64,000 nucleotides of DNA from Thiomicrorhabdus sp. 6S3-12 (lineage in GTDB: Bacteria; Pseudomonadota; Gammaproteobacteria; Thiomicrospirales; Thiomicrospiraceae), in contig NZ_JAGETW010000004.1 in NCBI RefSeq assembly GCF_017571475.1, forward strand, positions 186,001-250,000, in the 5' to 3' direction. A program made the translations under genes and the position numbers. The notes under the pieces are model-generated. The model was given only the letters and a program-made list of their open reading frames with translations. It made no database searches and had not been told where the DNA came from. Shown here in pieces: positions 1 to 9,749 of this stretch. The first letter of the stretch is position 1; each line of letters opens with the position of its first letter.

Positions 1-1129
1 CGTTCTTAGCGGTTTTGATATTGTCAATAAACTGGTCGAACAGAGGTGCGACATCATGAGGTCCCGGACTCGCTTCAGGGTGTCCCTGAAAACTGAATGC
101 CAATTTATCGGTACGGGAAATCCCCTGCAGGGTCCCGTCGAACAGTGATTTATGCGTCGCTTTCAGATTGGCCGGCAAAGTGTTTTCATCAACTGCAAAG
201 CCGTGGTTCTGAGCCGTGATCATTACTTTGTTTGAATCCATATCCTGCACCGGATGGTTTCCACCGTGGTGACCGAACTTCATTTTTACGGTTTGCGCGC
301 CGGATGCCAAAGCCAGAAGTTGATGCCCCAGACAGATACCGAATACCGGAATATCGGTTTTCAGAATTTCTTGAATCGCTTCGATCGCGTAGTCGCAAGG
401 CTCAGGATCACCCGGACCGTTGGACAGGAAGACACCGTCCGGGTTCATAGCCAATACTTCTGCTGCAGTCGTTTTTGCCGGAACCACAGTCAGCTTGCAG
501 CCTCGATCAGCAAGCATACGCAGGATATTGCGTTTTACACCGTAGTCGAAAGCAACGACATGGAATTCCTGGCTGGATGAACAATCTTTGTGGCCTGCGC
601 CAAGTTGCCAGGTTCCTTCGGTCCAACTGTAAGTTTCCGGAGTCGTCACTTCTTTTGCCAGATCCAGACCTTTTAGGCCACTGAACGCTTTTGCCTTGGC
701 AATTGCCGCATCGGCATCAATCTCATCACCGGCAACAATCACACCGGACTGAGCACCTTTATCACGAAGCAGACGTGTCAGTTTACGTGTATCGATATCG
801 GCAATGGCCACAACACCCTGCTCTTGCAGATAGTCCGGCAGGCTATTTTGAGCACGGAAATTACTCATGCGTGGAGGACAGTCTTTAACAATCAAACCTT
901 GAGCCATAATACGCGATGACTCTTCATCTTCTTCATTCACACCGACATTACCGATATGCGGGTAGGTCAAAGTGACAATCTGTTTAAAGTAAGAAGGGTC
1001 TGTCAGAATTTCCTGATAACCGGTCAATGAAGTGTTGAAAACAACCTCACCGACAGTTTCGCCCTCTGCACCCAACGAAGTTCCCCAAAAAAGGGTACCG
1101 TCTTCCAACGCGAGTAAAGCCTGTTTCAT
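1..1129 (-). CDS. carA: Carbamoyl-phosphate synthase small subunit (3' end off window)
   Basis: Glutaminase subunit of carbamoyl-phosphate synthase. It hydrolyses glutamine and passes ammonia to the large subunit CarB, feeding arginine and pyrimidine synthesis in the cytoplasm. The translation starts [12 protein letters not shown] and carries the small-subunit N-terminal domain followed by a class I amidotransferase domain, with the nucleophile in GICLGHQ and the His/Glu pair in [11 protein letters not shown]. The 376 codons visible approach the usual length of about 380, so only a few C-terminal codons lie beyond position 1. carB would be expected next. The ATG at 1129 follows a leader of about 230 nt containing a hairpin and a tiny ORF, suggesting attenuation. 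Confidence 0.97.
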   Translation of the reverse strand, partial: MKQALLALEDGTLFWGTSLGAEGETVGEVVFNTSLTGYQEILTDPSYFKQIVTLTYPHIGNVGVNEEDEESSRIMAQGLIVKDCPPRMSNFRAQNSLPDYLQEQGVVAIADIDTRKLTRLLRDKGAQSGVIVAGDEIDADAAIAKAKAFSGLKGLDLAKEVTTPETYSWTEGTWQLGAGHKDCSSSQEFHVVAFDYGVKRNILRMLADRGCKLTVVPAKTTAAEVLAMNPDGVFLSNGPGDPEPCDYAIEAIQEILKTDIPVFGICLGHQLLALASGAQTVKMKFGHHGGNHPVQDMDSNKVMITAQNHGFAVDENTLPANLKATHKSLFDGTLQGISRTDKLAFSFQGHPEASPGPHDVAPLFDQFIDNIKTAKN

Positions 1130-1207
1130 TAATATGTCCATCCGAGAAATAACAAAGTGAGCAACATTTAAGCAGCCTCTATACAGGGTAGCGCCCAGCA
1201 CATATAA

Positions 1208-1246
1208 AAAAACGGAGCCAGTCCCACAGGAACTCACTCCGTTTTT
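1208..1246 (-). terminator. Terminator-like hairpin (attenuator) in the carA leader
   Basis: Perfect 10-bp inverted repeat AAAAACGGAG / CTCCGTTTTT with a 19-nt loop. On the minus strand it ends in a run of seven T. It lies 79 nt before the carA start and more than 200 nt after the preceding gene, so it reads better as a regulatory terminator for carA than as the end of the upstream transcript. Confidence 0.6.
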
Positions 1247-1289
1247 AGAATGCTGAATGACTAAATGCCATCTCCGCTAAATACCCCAT
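1245..1289 (-). CDS. Candidate carA leader peptide, 14 codons
   Basis: ATG at 1289 opens a short frame, [14 protein letters not shown], ending at a TAA (1247-1245) that touches the 5' arm of the terminator-like hairpin before carA. An AAGG sits 8 nt upstream of the ATG, a normal ribosome-binding distance. The arrangement (short translated ORF running into an intrinsic terminator upstream of a pyrimidine/arginine gene) is that of translation-coupled attenuation as in pyrBI. There are no arginine codons, so pyrimidine-sensitive pausing is the likelier logic. The peptide is not recognised; translation is inferred. Confidence 0.4.
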   Translation of the reverse strand: MGYLAEMAFSHSAF

Positions 1290-1463
1290 ATAAATCGCCT
1301 TAAGGCTTAAATTTTAGTCATTTAAAAGTTAGGCGGATTTTACTCGATTTGCGGTTTCATGTCTATAATAAATCCCGACAATTCACCCACTTCCGTCTAA
1401 GTTTGTCCGTCTGCAAATTCGACGCCGCTTTTACCTCGACGATCAGAGTTGAAATCGTCAATT

Positions 1464-2261
1464 TCACTCCAATACTCTTCGCGCCATATAAAACCGTTTA
1501 GCCCAGTAATTCTGTCCAATCGAGGAAATCATCACGCCGCGACTGCTGGAGGCGTGCATAAACTGCTGTTTTCCGAGGTAGATACCGTTATGAAAGGTAC
1601 GGTGACCGGTTTTGAAAAACACCATATCCCCGACTTTCAGTCTGGAAAGCGATACCTTGGCGCCGGCTCGCATTTGATCACGGGTAGTACGCGGCACCGA
1701 CACACCGAATTTCTGATTAAAAGCGATCTGTACAAAAGCCGAACAATCCACTCCGCGTTTACTGACTCCGCCATAACGATACGGCACGCTTTCCCACTGA
1801 CGGTAATGCTGCCATAAACGGGTTGGAACAGATTCACTAATGCTCTCGACGGGAGAGCGTTTCAAATTAGACAGGGATTGCGGATAAAAACTTTGTGCCA
1901 GACGATCAAGTTTATCCTGCGCCTGTTTGCCGACCCCATCCGCGTCTTGCGTTGCCTTTTTCGCCGCCGAGACGCGTAAATCTACTGCCTCAGCTGGCAT
2001 CGCGCGCTGTGCAGAATAATCGACAGTATTCTTAGACGTTTCGGAAACACGGCTCGATGCATCAAACGAAGCGGGAACGGAGGAGTTCTGTGACACCTCT
2101 TCTACCGAATAAGTTTTCCCTGTGGAAGAACAACCGGAAATAACCGAAACAGAAAATATCAGAACCGCTAACAAGCCGACAGCGGAGGAAATTTGTTTTC
2201 TACCACTGCGCTCATAAGCAAATTCCTGCCGTTTGACCTGTCCCACTTTCGTTTTCAGCAT
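1464..2261 (-). CDS. NlpC/P60 family lipoprotein, probable peptidoglycan endopeptidase
   Basis: Likely envelope cysteine peptidase that cuts peptide cross-links or stems in peptidoglycan, like Spr/MepS. A hydrophobic segment ends in a lipobox (SVISGC), so the mature protein should be lipid-anchored. The C-terminal 130 residues form the NlpC/P60 domain: Cys in GVDCSAFVQ, first His in TFHNGIYLG, second His in FMHASSS, giving the Cys-His-His triad. The middle is low complexity. The ATG at 2261 leaves an unusually long basic stretch before the signal segment; a TTG at 2306, with GGG 6 nt upstream, is an alternative start. It is transcribed toward carA but lies after a terminator, so it probably has its own promoter. 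Confidence 0.85.
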   Translation of the reverse strand: MLKTKVGQVKRQEFAYERSGRKQISSAVGLLAVLIFSVSVISGCSSTGKTYSVEEVSQNSSVPASFDASSRVSETSKNTVDYSAQRAMPAEAVDLRVSAAKKATQDADGVGKQAQDKLDRLAQSFYPQSLSNLKRSPVESISESVPTRLWQHYRQWESVPYRYGGVSKRGVDCSAFVQIAFNQKFGVSVPRTTRDQMRAGAKVSLSRLKVGDMVFFKTGHRTFHNGIYLGKQQFMHASSSRGVMISSIGQNYWAKRFYMARRVLE

Positions 2262-2369
2262 CTGTTTTTTCCGCTCGTCAATATTCCTGTGCGTATATTG
2301 CTTCAAGGTTTACCCGACTGATATTAAACAAAATATCCGTTGCGTTAAAGCCTTTACTCCCCACAAAGC

Positions 2370-2407
2370 AAAAAAGGAGCCCAAACCGAATGTTTAGACT
2401 CCTTTTT
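2370..2407 (-). terminator. Terminator after dapB
   Basis: Inverted repeat AAAAAGGAG / CTCCTTTTT with a 19-nt loop, ending in a T run on the minus strand 29 nt past the dapB stop. Confidence 0.75.
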
Positions 2408-2435
2408 ATATAAGGACACTGAATCAGAAGCGGCG

Positions 2436-3239
<804 letters not shown>

Positions 3240-3251
3240 TCAATCTCTCCG

Positions 3252-4415
3252 TTAATTCCAAGGACCGTCTTTCTTGTCACTCTTATCGGCATCGTCTCCG
3301 GTAAAGAAATTCTTCACCGAATCCAGCCAACCATGCTCTTTAGGCGAGTGCTGCTTATGGTGCTTGCCTTTCAAGCTGGCGTCAAACTCTTCCAGCAATT
3401 CTTTCTGACGCGCGGTCAACTTGACCGGCGTCTCGATATGCACTTGGACGATCAGATCACCAACCAGCGAAGAACGCACCGATTTAACCCCTTTCCCGCT
3501 CAATTTGAAGCGTTGACCGGATTGCGTACCGGCCGGAATTTTCAGGTTGGCTTTACCGCCCAGCGTCGGGACATCCAGAGAGCCGCCCAGCGCAGCCGTT
3601 GCAAAACTCAAAGGAATCTGACAGAACAGGTTATTACCGTCACGTTCGAAAACCGAATGTTTCTTAACATGGATGCGCACATACAGATCGCCTTTCGGAG
3701 CCCCCTGCTCTCCGGCTTCACCTTCACCTTGCAGACGAATGCGGTCGCCGGTATCTACACCTGCCGGAATCGAGACCGAAAGCGTTTTAGTGTCATGCAC
3801 ATAACCTTCGCCGTGACATTTCTTACAAGCTTTTTTGATGATTTTACCGGTTCCGTGACAGGTCGGACAGGTGGTATTCACCGCAAAGAAACCTTGCTGC
3901 ATTCGAACCTGACCGGCACCGCCGCAAGTCGAACACACCTCTACGTCGCTGCTGGATTCAGCACCAGTCCCATCACAGACATCACAAACATCTTTGGTCG
4001 GAATCTTAATATCGATTTTAGTCCCGCTGACAGCCTGCTCAAGCGTAATATCAAGCTCATACTGCATATCCGCACCCGGTCTCGGGCCGCGATGTCCGCC
4101 ACCGAAGCCACCGCCGAACAGATCTTCGAAGATATCGCCGAATCCACCGAAACCGCCACCGCCGAATCCGCCGTGACCGCCACCCTGTCCATCCAGCCCG
4201 GCATGACCGAATTGATCATAGGTTGCACGCTTCTGCGCATCGGAGAGCACTTCATAAGCTTCGGACGCTTCCTTAAACTTATCTTCGGCCTCTTTATCAT
4301 CCGGGTTACGATCCGGATGATACTTCATGGCCAGTTTACGGTAGGCTTTCTTGATTTCACCTTCGGAAGCGCTCTTGGAAACCCCAAGAACTTCGTAATA
4401 ATCTCTTTTCGACAT
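3252..4415 (-). CDS. dnaJ: Chaperone DnaJ (Hsp40)
   Basis: Co-chaperone that delivers unfolded substrates to DnaK and stimulates its ATPase. The J domain (residues 1-70) carries HPD in [10 protein letters not shown]. It is followed by a Gly/Phe-rich linker (about 75-115), four CxxCxGxG zinc motifs ([32 protein letters not shown]) and the C-terminal substrate-binding region. The 387-residue length is normal. The 322-nt gap from dnaK contains a terminator-like hairpin, so dnaJ may be expressed partly independently of dnaK. Confidence 0.98.
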   Translation of the reverse strand: MSKRDYYEVLGVSKSASEGEIKKAYRKLAMKYHPDRNPDDKEAEDKFKEASEAYEVLSDAQKRATYDQFGHAGLDGQGGGHGGFGGGGFGGFGDIFEDLFGGGFGGGHRGPRPGADMQYELDITLEQAVSGTKIDIKIPTKDVCDVCDGTGAESSSDVEVCSTCGGAGQVRMQQGFFAVNTTCPTCHGTGKIIKKACKKCHGEGYVHDTKTLSVSIPAGVDTGDRIRLQGEGEAGEQGAPKGDLYVRIHVKKHSVFERDGNNLFCQIPLSFATAALGGSLDVPTLGGKANLKIPAGTQSGQRFKLSGKGVKSVRSSLVGDLIVQVHIETPVKLTARQKELLEEFDASLKGKHHKQHSPKEHGWLDSVKNFFTGDDADKSDKKDGPWN

Positions 4416-4737
4416 AGTTTTCTTAAACTTTCTTTGTTTCGTTAAACAACAAAATTAATAAACCAAAACACACTCGATGATGTGCTTTCGTTTATTAACT
4501 TAGCCAAGTTATAAATTTCGCGGTATTTAAACACAAAAGCACGGAGATCGTGAAAATTCCAAACCGAAGTTTAAACCTTCGTCACTCCGTGCAATTGCAT
4601 TTAGATTTTAAAAGCTAACGCCATTTCGTTTTTCATGAGAACTTGCAAAGGCTAGGCGAAAAATGTGAGCCTACAACGAGTAGGTGACCATTTTTTAACA
4701 ACGCCCCTGCTCTGTTATCGTGAAAAACTCCCTGACA
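4416..4737 (-). other. dnaK-dnaJ intergenic region
   Basis: A 322-base gap. It contains one long hairpin (listed separately) and AT-rich sequence on both sides. I do not see a clear RpoH or housekeeping promoter before dnaJ. Confidence 0.5.
4540..4592 (-). terminator. Terminator/attenuator hairpin between dnaK and dnaJ
   Basis: Outer arms GCACGGAG / CTCCGTGC (8 bp), with an inner CGAAG / CTTCG pair in the loop. On the minus strand the outer stem is followed by TTTTGTGTTT. Placed about 145 nt after dnaK, it could lower dnaJ-dapB expression relative to dnaK. Confidence 0.5.
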
Positions 4738-6651
4738 TTATTTTTTATCGTCTACTTCTTCGAATTCAGCATCTACGATATCGTCGTCATCCGCCTTGTC
4801 CGAACCTTGCTGCTGGGCCTGCTCACCACCGGCTTGCTGTTGCGCTTGCGCTTTCTGTGCAATGCCCTGGCTCGCTTCCATCAGCTTCTGAACCGACTCG
4901 TCGATCGCTGCTTTATCGTCGCCTTTAATCGCTTCTTCAACCGCTTTGATCGCTTCTTCGACCGGAGCTTTCTCTTCTGCAGTCACGGAATCGCCAGCGT
5001 CTTTAATCATCTTATTGGTTGCATGCACCATGGCATCAGCCTGGTTGCGCGCTTCAACAAGTTCTTTCAGTTTCGCGTCTTCTTCAGCGTGCGCTTCGGC
5101 ATCTTTAACCATTGCTTCGATTTCGTCTTCAGAAAGACCGGAAGAAGCCTGGATAGTGATGTGCTGTTCTTTACCGGTGTTCTTATCTTTAGCAGAAACG
5201 TTCAGAATACCGTTAGCGTCGATATCGAAAGTTACTTCGATCTGCGGCATACCGCGCGGCGCAGCCGGAATTTCGTCCAGGTTGAACTGACCCAGAGATT
5301 TGTTTCCGGAAGCCATTTCACGCTCACCTTGCAGCACATGAATCGTTACCGCAGACTGATTGTCTTCCGCAGTCGAGAACACTTGCGACTTACGAGTCGG
5401 AATCGTGGTGTTTTTCTCGATCAGCTTGGTCATCACGCCACCCATGGTTTCGATACCAAGAGACAGAGGCGTTACATCAAGAAGAAGAACGTCGTTTACA
5501 TCACCGGATAGAACACCACCCTGAATCGCTGCACCCATCGCAACTGCTTCATCCGGGTTAACGTCTTTACGTGGTTCTTTACCGAAGAACTCTTTAACCG
5601 CAGCCTGCACCATAGGAACACGAGTCGAACCACCAACAAGGATAACGTCATCGATTTCAGAAGCAGACAGACCAGCATCTTTAAGAGCGATACGGCAAGG
5701 TTCGATTGAACGCTTAACCAAATCTTCGATCAGCGACTCGAACTTGGCACGCGTGATTTTCATGTTCAAGTGCTTAGGACCGGTCGCATCCGCCGTTACG
5801 TATGGCAGGTTGATATCAGTCTGCTCACGGGAAGAAAGTTCGATTTTCGCCTTTTCCGCCGCTTCACGAACACGCTGTAGTGCCAGCTTGTCTAATTTCA
5901 GGTCAACGTTCTGATCTTTCTTGAACTCTTCGGCGATGTAATCAACGATTACGTTATCGAAGTCTTCACCACCCAGGAAGGTATCACCGTTGGTAGACAG
6001 TACTTCAACCTGCTTTTCGCCATCCAGATCAGCCACTTCAATGATCGAGATATCGAAAGTACCACCACCCAGGTCATAAACCGCAATTTTGCTGTCGTTG
6101 GTTACTTTATCCATACCGTAGGCAAGTGCCGCTGCAGTAGGCTCGTTGATAATACGTTTAACTTCCAGACCTGCGATTTTACCGGCATCTTTTGTCGCCT
6201 GACGCTGTGCATCGTTGAAGTAAGCAGGAACGGTAATAACCGCTTCTTTAACTTCTTCACCCAGATAGTCTTCAGCCGTTTTCTTCATTTTCATTAGAGT
6301 ACGAGCTGAAACTTCCTGTGGAGACAGTTTTTTATCTTTTACCTGTACCCATGCGTCACCATTGTCGGCAGCAACAATCGCATAAGGCACCATATCTTTG
6401 TCTTTGGCAACAACCGCATCGTCGGCACGTCGACCGATCAGACGTTTGATTGCGAAAAGCGTATTTTCCGGGTTGGTCACAGCCTGGCGTTTTGCCGGAT
6501 CACCAACCAAAATCTCGTCGTCAGTGTAAGCAACGATCGAAGGCGTGGTACGCGCACCTTCCGCATTCGGGATAACCTTAACTTCTTTCCCTTCCATTAC
6601 CGACACACAAGAGTTGGTTGTACCCAAGTCGATACCAATGATTTTAGCCAT
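4738..6651 (-). CDS. dnaK: Chaperone DnaK (Hsp70)
   Basis: ATP-driven Hsp70 that folds and protects proteins with DnaJ and GrpE. The ATG at 6651 gives [16 protein letters not shown], has GGAG 9 nt upstream and gives 637 residues, the normal length; an in-frame upstream start is unlikely. Signatures visible are the N-terminal phosphate-binding loop, [10 protein letters not shown] (about 190-200), the [12 protein letters not shown] segment (about 335), the interdomain linker [13 protein letters not shown] (about 390), and a Gln/Ala/Asp-rich tail ending [17 protein letters not shown]. It follows grpE by 198 nt and has an RpoH-type promoter in that gap. Confidence 0.99.
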   Translation of the reverse strand: MAKIIGIDLGTTNSCVSVMEGKEVKVIPNAEGARTTPSIVAYTDDEILVGDPAKRQAVTNPENTLFAIKRLIGRRADDAVVAKDKDMVPYAIVAADNGDAWVQVKDKKLSPQEVSARTLMKMKKTAEDYLGEEVKEAVITVPAYFNDAQRQATKDAGKIAGLEVKRIINEPTAAALAYGMDKVTNDSKIAVYDLGGGTFDISIIEVADLDGEKQVEVLSTNGDTFLGGEDFDNVIVDYIAEEFKKDQNVDLKLDKLALQRVREAAEKAKIELSSREQTDINLPYVTADATGPKHLNMKITRAKFESLIEDLVKRSIEPCRIALKDAGLSASEIDDVILVGGSTRVPMVQAAVKEFFGKEPRKDVNPDEAVAMGAAIQGGVLSGDVNDVLLLDVTPLSLGIETMGGVMTKLIEKNTTIPTRKSQVFSTAEDNQSAVTIHVLQGEREMASGNKSLGQFNLDEIPAAPRGMPQIEVTFDIDANGILNVSAKDKNTGKEQHITIQASSGLSEDEIEAMVKDAEAHAEEDAKLKELVEARNQADAMVHATNKMIKDAGDSVTAEEKAPVEEAIKAVEEAIKGDDKAAIDESVQKLMEASQGIAQKAQAQQQAGGEQAQQQGSDKADDDDIVDAEFEEVDDKK

Positions 6652-6678
6652 CTGATTTCTCTCCAGTTTTATAGGCGT

Positions 6679-6696
6679 AAACACGAAACCGTGTTT
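6679..6696 (-). repeat. Hairpin in the dnaK 5' leader
   Basis: Perfect 7-bp arms AAACACG / CGTGTTT with a 4-nt loop, 28 nt before the dnaK ATG and just upstream of its GGAG. It could stabilise the transcript or affect translation; function is inferred only from position. Confidence 0.4.
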
Positions 6697-6763
6697 GAGC
6701 CGTTGGCAAATTTTGACAATTCTTTATGAATTCAAATCGTTTAAAAATTACGTTTGAACTGTT

Positions 6764-6790
6764 TATAGGGGTGCTCTTTCAGGATTCAAG
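6764..6790 (-). promoter_or_regulatory. RpoH (sigma-32)-type promoter for dnaK
   Basis: On the minus strand CTTGAAT (6790-6784), 12 nt, CCCCTATA (6771-6764), close to the sigma-32 pattern CTTGAAA-N(11-16)-CCCCATnT. The same bases also contain TTGAAT-N16-TATAAA, so a housekeeping polymerase might use it too. Leader length to dnaK would be about 105 nt. Confidence 0.65.
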
Positions 6791-6849
6791 GGAAAAATGC
6801 ATTTTTTTATCATTTTTTCTCCTCATCCCGACAGCTTCGGCAAAAAACC

Positions 6850-7431
6850 TTATTGAGCGACAATGACTCGCGCAGGTCGAACCAGACGGTCATTAAGCTT
6901 GTACCCCTTCTGGATTACATCGACAACCGTTTGCGACTCGTGATCCGGTGACGGAATCATGGTCATCGCTTCATGATCCTGCGGGTTGAATTTTTCCCCT
7001 TTCGGGTCAATACGCTCGACACTGAATTCGGCAAGCACGTCCAGCATCTGTTTAAAGGTCATCTCAACCCCTTCCTTGATGCTTTCTTTGGTCGCTTCCT
7101 CTTTGGAGGCTGCTTCAATCCCCATTTCCATTGAATCCATAGCTGGAATCAGCGCATCAACGAATTTTTTAAGTGCATATTTATGAGCTTCTTCTAAGTC
7201 CAGACGTGTGCGACGGCGCAAGTTTTCCATATCCGCCTGCAGACGAAGTGCCATATCTTTATGTTTGGCCGCCTCATCCTTCGCTTCCGCCAACATTGAT
7301 TGGATATCGTTATCAACTGCCTTCTGAGCCTCTTCCAGCTGCTCTTCACTCTGCTGCATCGCTTCTTCCGCTGTTGCAACCTGCTCTTCCACTTCCTGTT
7401 GATTCATCTCTTTCTGGTTTTGTTCAGCCAC
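6850..7431 (-). CDS. grpE: Nucleotide exchange factor GrpE
   Basis: Releases ADP from DnaK. The 193-residue protein has an acidic, Gln-rich coiled-coil N-terminal half (about 10-110), then the family core including RRTRLDLEEAHKYA and the C-terminal beta domain ending in KGYKLNDRLVRPARVIV. It lies between hrcA (119-nt gap) and dnaK (198-nt gap), with an RpoH-type promoter in the upstream gap. Confidence 0.98.
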   Translation of the reverse strand: MAEQNQKEMNQQEVEEQVATAEEAMQQSEEQLEEAQKAVDNDIQSMLAEAKDEAAKHKDMALRLQADMENLRRRTRLDLEEAHKYALKKFVDALIPAMDSMEMGIEAASKEEATKESIKEGVEMTFKQMLDVLAEFSVERIDPKGEKFNPQDHEAMTMIPSPDHESQTVVDVIQKGYKLNDRLVRPARVIVAQ

Positions 7432-7535
7432 GACTTATTCCTATCTTTGATGTTTAAAATTTCTAAATGCTATTGAATTTCAACCGATGTTCAGCACATC
7501 GGCTAAATAGTTGTTCTGTATTTGACTAGGGTTTG

Positions 7536-7563
7536 ACATGGGGTCATCTACTATTTTTTCAAG
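7536..7563 (-). promoter_or_regulatory. RpoH (sigma-32) promoter for grpE
   Basis: Minus-strand CTTGAAA (7563-7557), 13-nt spacer, CCCCATGT (7543-7536): an exact match to the sigma-32 consensus in both boxes with a normal spacer. The -35 box overlaps the last codons of hrcA. It would give a grpE leader of about 100 nt and lets grpE-dnaK-dnaJ be induced independently of the HrcA-controlled promoter. Confidence 0.8.
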
Positions 7564-8576
7564 AGGGAGCTTAAAATTTTCCCGGTCAAATCGACCTGAG
7601 GCACCACTTTCTGGTAGTTCATCCTGCTCGGTCCTATTACACCGAGTACGCCGAGCACTTCATCTTCAACCGCATACGGCCGGGTAATTAAACTGCATCC
7701 CTGGTAGACCTCATTACCGCACTCACTGCCGATAAACACTTTTAACCCCGGCGCCTGCAGGCTTTTATCAAACAGTTCCAACAACCCCTGCTGCTGATTA
7801 AAGGCGTGATAAATACGTTTGAGTTTCTGCGAATCCGCAAATTCCTGATAATCCAGAAGATTGGTTTTGCCGGACACTACCAGAGATTGTCGATCGCTGA
7901 GCTGACGACTCAAAAGGTCATCGGTCGATTTCAACAACGAACTGTACGGAAAGTCTCCCTGCAGCTGATTCTGTTCAACCGCCGAAGAAAGCTTTTCCCG
8001 CGCCTGAACCAGGCTCAATCCCAGGCACTGCTGATTCAAGAAATTAGCCAGTTTTTGCAACTGATCGGATTGAATCTCCCGATCCAGTTCCACGATGCGA
8101 TTCTGGACATCCTGATCTCCGAATACCAAAACCACTAGAATGCGTCTTGCCGACAGCATTAGAAAATCGACCTGTTGCAGTTTTTCCTGAGTTTTGGGCG
8201 GCAGCATCACCAGACTCGCCATACCGGTCAGGCCGGAAAGCAGCTTGGACGCTTCCTGCAAAAGACGATCCTGATTAAGATCGACCGACAACCTTTGACG
8301 CAGATCCTGCTCATGTACCTTGCTCGGCTCCTGATAGGTCAGCAGAGTATCGACAAACAATCGATACCCCTTATCGGTAGGTACCCTTCCGGCGGAGGTG
8401 TGCGGCGAGTGCAAGAACCCCATCTTTTCCAGATCCGCCAGAACATTGCGCACGGTCGCCGAACTTAAGGCGACTTCCGGCAGCTTGCTCAAGGTGTTCG
8501 AACCTACCGGCTTGCCATCGCTAAGGTATAATCCCATCAAGTTTTTAAACAACATTTGATAACGATCATTTAACAT
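7551..8576 (-). CDS. hrcA: Heat-inducible transcription repressor HrcA
   Basis: Represses chaperone genes by binding CIRCE operators and is kept active by GroEL. The 341-residue protein has the N-terminal winged helix (about 1-75, with LSSATVRNVLADLEKMGFL and SPHTSAGRVPTDKGYRLFVD), a GAF-like middle, and the C-terminal segment GVLGVIGPSRMNYQKVVPQVD. A CIRCE element over its own promoter indicates autoregulation. First gene of hrcA-grpE-dnaK-dnaJ-dapB. Confidence 0.98.
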   Translation of the reverse strand: MLNDRYQMLFKNLMGLYLSDGKPVGSNTLSKLPEVALSSATVRNVLADLEKMGFLHSPHTSAGRVPTDKGYRLFVDTLLTYQEPSKVHEQDLRQRLSVDLNQDRLLQEASKLLSGLTGMASLVMLPPKTQEKLQQVDFLMLSARRILVVLVFGDQDVQNRIVELDREIQSDQLQKLANFLNQQCLGLSLVQAREKLSSAVEQNQLQGDFPYSSLLKSTDDLLSRQLSDRQSLVVSGKTNLLDYQEFADSQKLKRIYHAFNQQQGLLELFDKSLQAPGLKVFIGSECGNEVYQGCSLITRPYAVEDEVLGVLGVIGPSRMNYQKVVPQVDLTGKILSSLLKK

Positions 8577-8639
8577 ACGTAAACCAACTTAATTGAAAGC
8601 AGAGCCTTGAGATGGACAGATTGAATTTTGCTATTCTCC

Positions 8640-8645
8640 TATAAT
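8640..8645 (+). promoter_or_regulatory. Candidate -10 box for nadK
   Basis: A perfect TATAAT on the plus strand. The -35 region is weak (no good match at 16-18 nt). Transcription from about 8652 would run through CIRCE, placing nadK under possible HrcA control. Confidence 0.4.
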
Positions 8646-8670
8646 TGGGAACAGCAAGCTTCGAGAGTGT

Positions 8671-8697
8671 CTAGCACTCCCCTAGCACGAGTGCTAA
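8671..8697. promoter_or_regulatory. CIRCE operator (HrcA binding site)
   Basis: Inverted repeat CTAGCACTC-N9-GAGTGCTAA, one base from the TTAGCACTC-N9-GAGTGCTAA consensus. It lies in the divergent hrcA/nadK region, immediately downstream of the hrcA -10 box, where bound HrcA would block initiation. Confidence 0.95.
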
Positions 8698-8725
8698 ATT
8701 ATAAATTTATCCCCCTCTTATTCAA
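8698..8725 (-). promoter_or_regulatory. Housekeeping promoter of hrcA
   Basis: Minus-strand TTGAAT (8725-8720), 16 nt, TATAAT (8703-8698). The predicted start (about 8691) falls inside CIRCE, which supports the assignment. Confidence 0.75.
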
Positions 8726-8755
8726 GCCTTGAGGGAAGTGAAGGAAAAGAAAATC

Positions 8756-9631
8756 ATGTTTACGCGAATCGGTATTTTTGGCAAATACGACGGCATTGCC
8801 TGCTGGGATACGATTAATCGCCTGCTGCAGCATTTGCTTAGCCGTGACAAAACGGTCCTACTGGACTCTGCTTCCTGCGCCGACTTCCCGCATCAGAGAT
8901 ACGGCGTTGAAGTCATTGACCGTCTGGAACTGGTCAAGCATATCGATATCGCCATCGTTGTCGGCGGAGACGGCACCTTTCTCGATGTCGCCCGCTCCGT
9001 GGTCGATCACGACATTCCGATTCTCGGCATCAACCTGGGACGCCTCGGGTTTTTGACGGACATCTCGCCCAACGAGATGCTCAACACGCTGGATGAAGTC
9101 ATGGTCGGCCAGTGTGAATACGAACAGCGCAACCTGATTCATGTACAGATACGAAAAGACGGCGAACTCGAATTCGATCAGCTCGCACTCAACGACGTCG
9201 TGATCCATAAAACCGACTCGCCGCGAATGATTGAATTCGAAACCGAAGTGGACGGGCGTTTTCTGAATACCCAGCGTTCCGACGGCATGATTATCGCCAC
9301 CCCGACCGGTTCTACCGCTTATGCTCTGTCTGCAGGCGGCCCGATTCTCGACCCTCGTCTGGATGTTCTCAGCCTGGTTTCGGTCAACCCGCATACCATG
9401 AGTACGCGTCCGTATGTCATCCCGGGCAGCAGCGTAGTGCGCATCTACCCGCATAAAAACTGCAACGGCATGGCGCACATTATCTGTGACGGTCAGCTGA
9501 CTCACCATATCGGTCAGGGACACGAAACCACAATCAGCCGACATAAAAAATTCATTCAGATGATCCACCCTAAAGGGCACGATCATTTTGAACTTCTCAG
9601 AGCAAAATTGCGCTGGGGTGACAAGCTGTAA
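8756..9631 (+). CDS. nadK: NAD kinase
   Basis: Phosphorylates NAD to NADP in the cytoplasm. Diagnostic motifs are GGDGTFLDVAR (about residue 70), NLGRLGFLTD (about 95) and the GSTAYALSAGGPI segment (about 180). The ATG at 8756, preceded by AAGGA at about 10 nt, gives 291 residues, matching the family; an in-frame start at 8729 would add nine residues. Divergent from hrcA with a CIRCE element between them. Confidence 0.97.
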   Translation: MFTRIGIFGKYDGIACWDTINRLLQHLLSRDKTVLLDSASCADFPHQRYGVEVIDRLELVKHIDIAIVVGGDGTFLDVARSVVDHDIPILGINLGRLGFLTDISPNEMLNTLDEVMVGQCEYEQRNLIHVQIRKDGELEFDQLALNDVVIHKTDSPRMIEFETEVDGRFLNTQRSDGMIIATPTGSTAYALSAGGPILDPRLDVLSLVSVNPHTMSTRPYVIPGSSVVRIYPHKNCNGMAHIICDGQLTHHIGQGHETTISRHKKFIQMIHPKGHDHFELLRAKLRWGDKL

Positions 9632-9670
9632 AAAACCTTTGGATTTTGTAACTGTTTTCAAGTAATCTAA

Positions 9671-9699
9671 AGCCGGAATGAAAATTCTCCCGGTTTTTT
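9671..9699 (+). terminator. Terminator after nadK
   Basis: GCCGGAAT / ATTctcCCGG stem with a short bulge, followed by six T, 40 nt past the nadK stop. Confidence 0.6.
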
Positions 9700-9749
9700 C
9701 GGCTGAGAAAACCTCCCGCAACGCACTTTTTTGATCTGGAAATAGACGC

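Larger units (their letters stand above)
1130..1463 (-). promoter_or_regulatory. carA leader region
   Basis: This 334-base gap separates the NlpC/P60 gene from carA. Reading the minus strand there is a possible -10 (TATTAT, 1370-1365) without a convincing -35, then a 10-bp inverted repeat AATGACTAAA / TTTAGTCATT (1322-1313 with 1265-1256) whose loop holds the leader-ORF ribosome site, then the leader ORF, then the terminator-like hairpin. The two hairpins are 9 nt apart. Confidence 0.45.
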
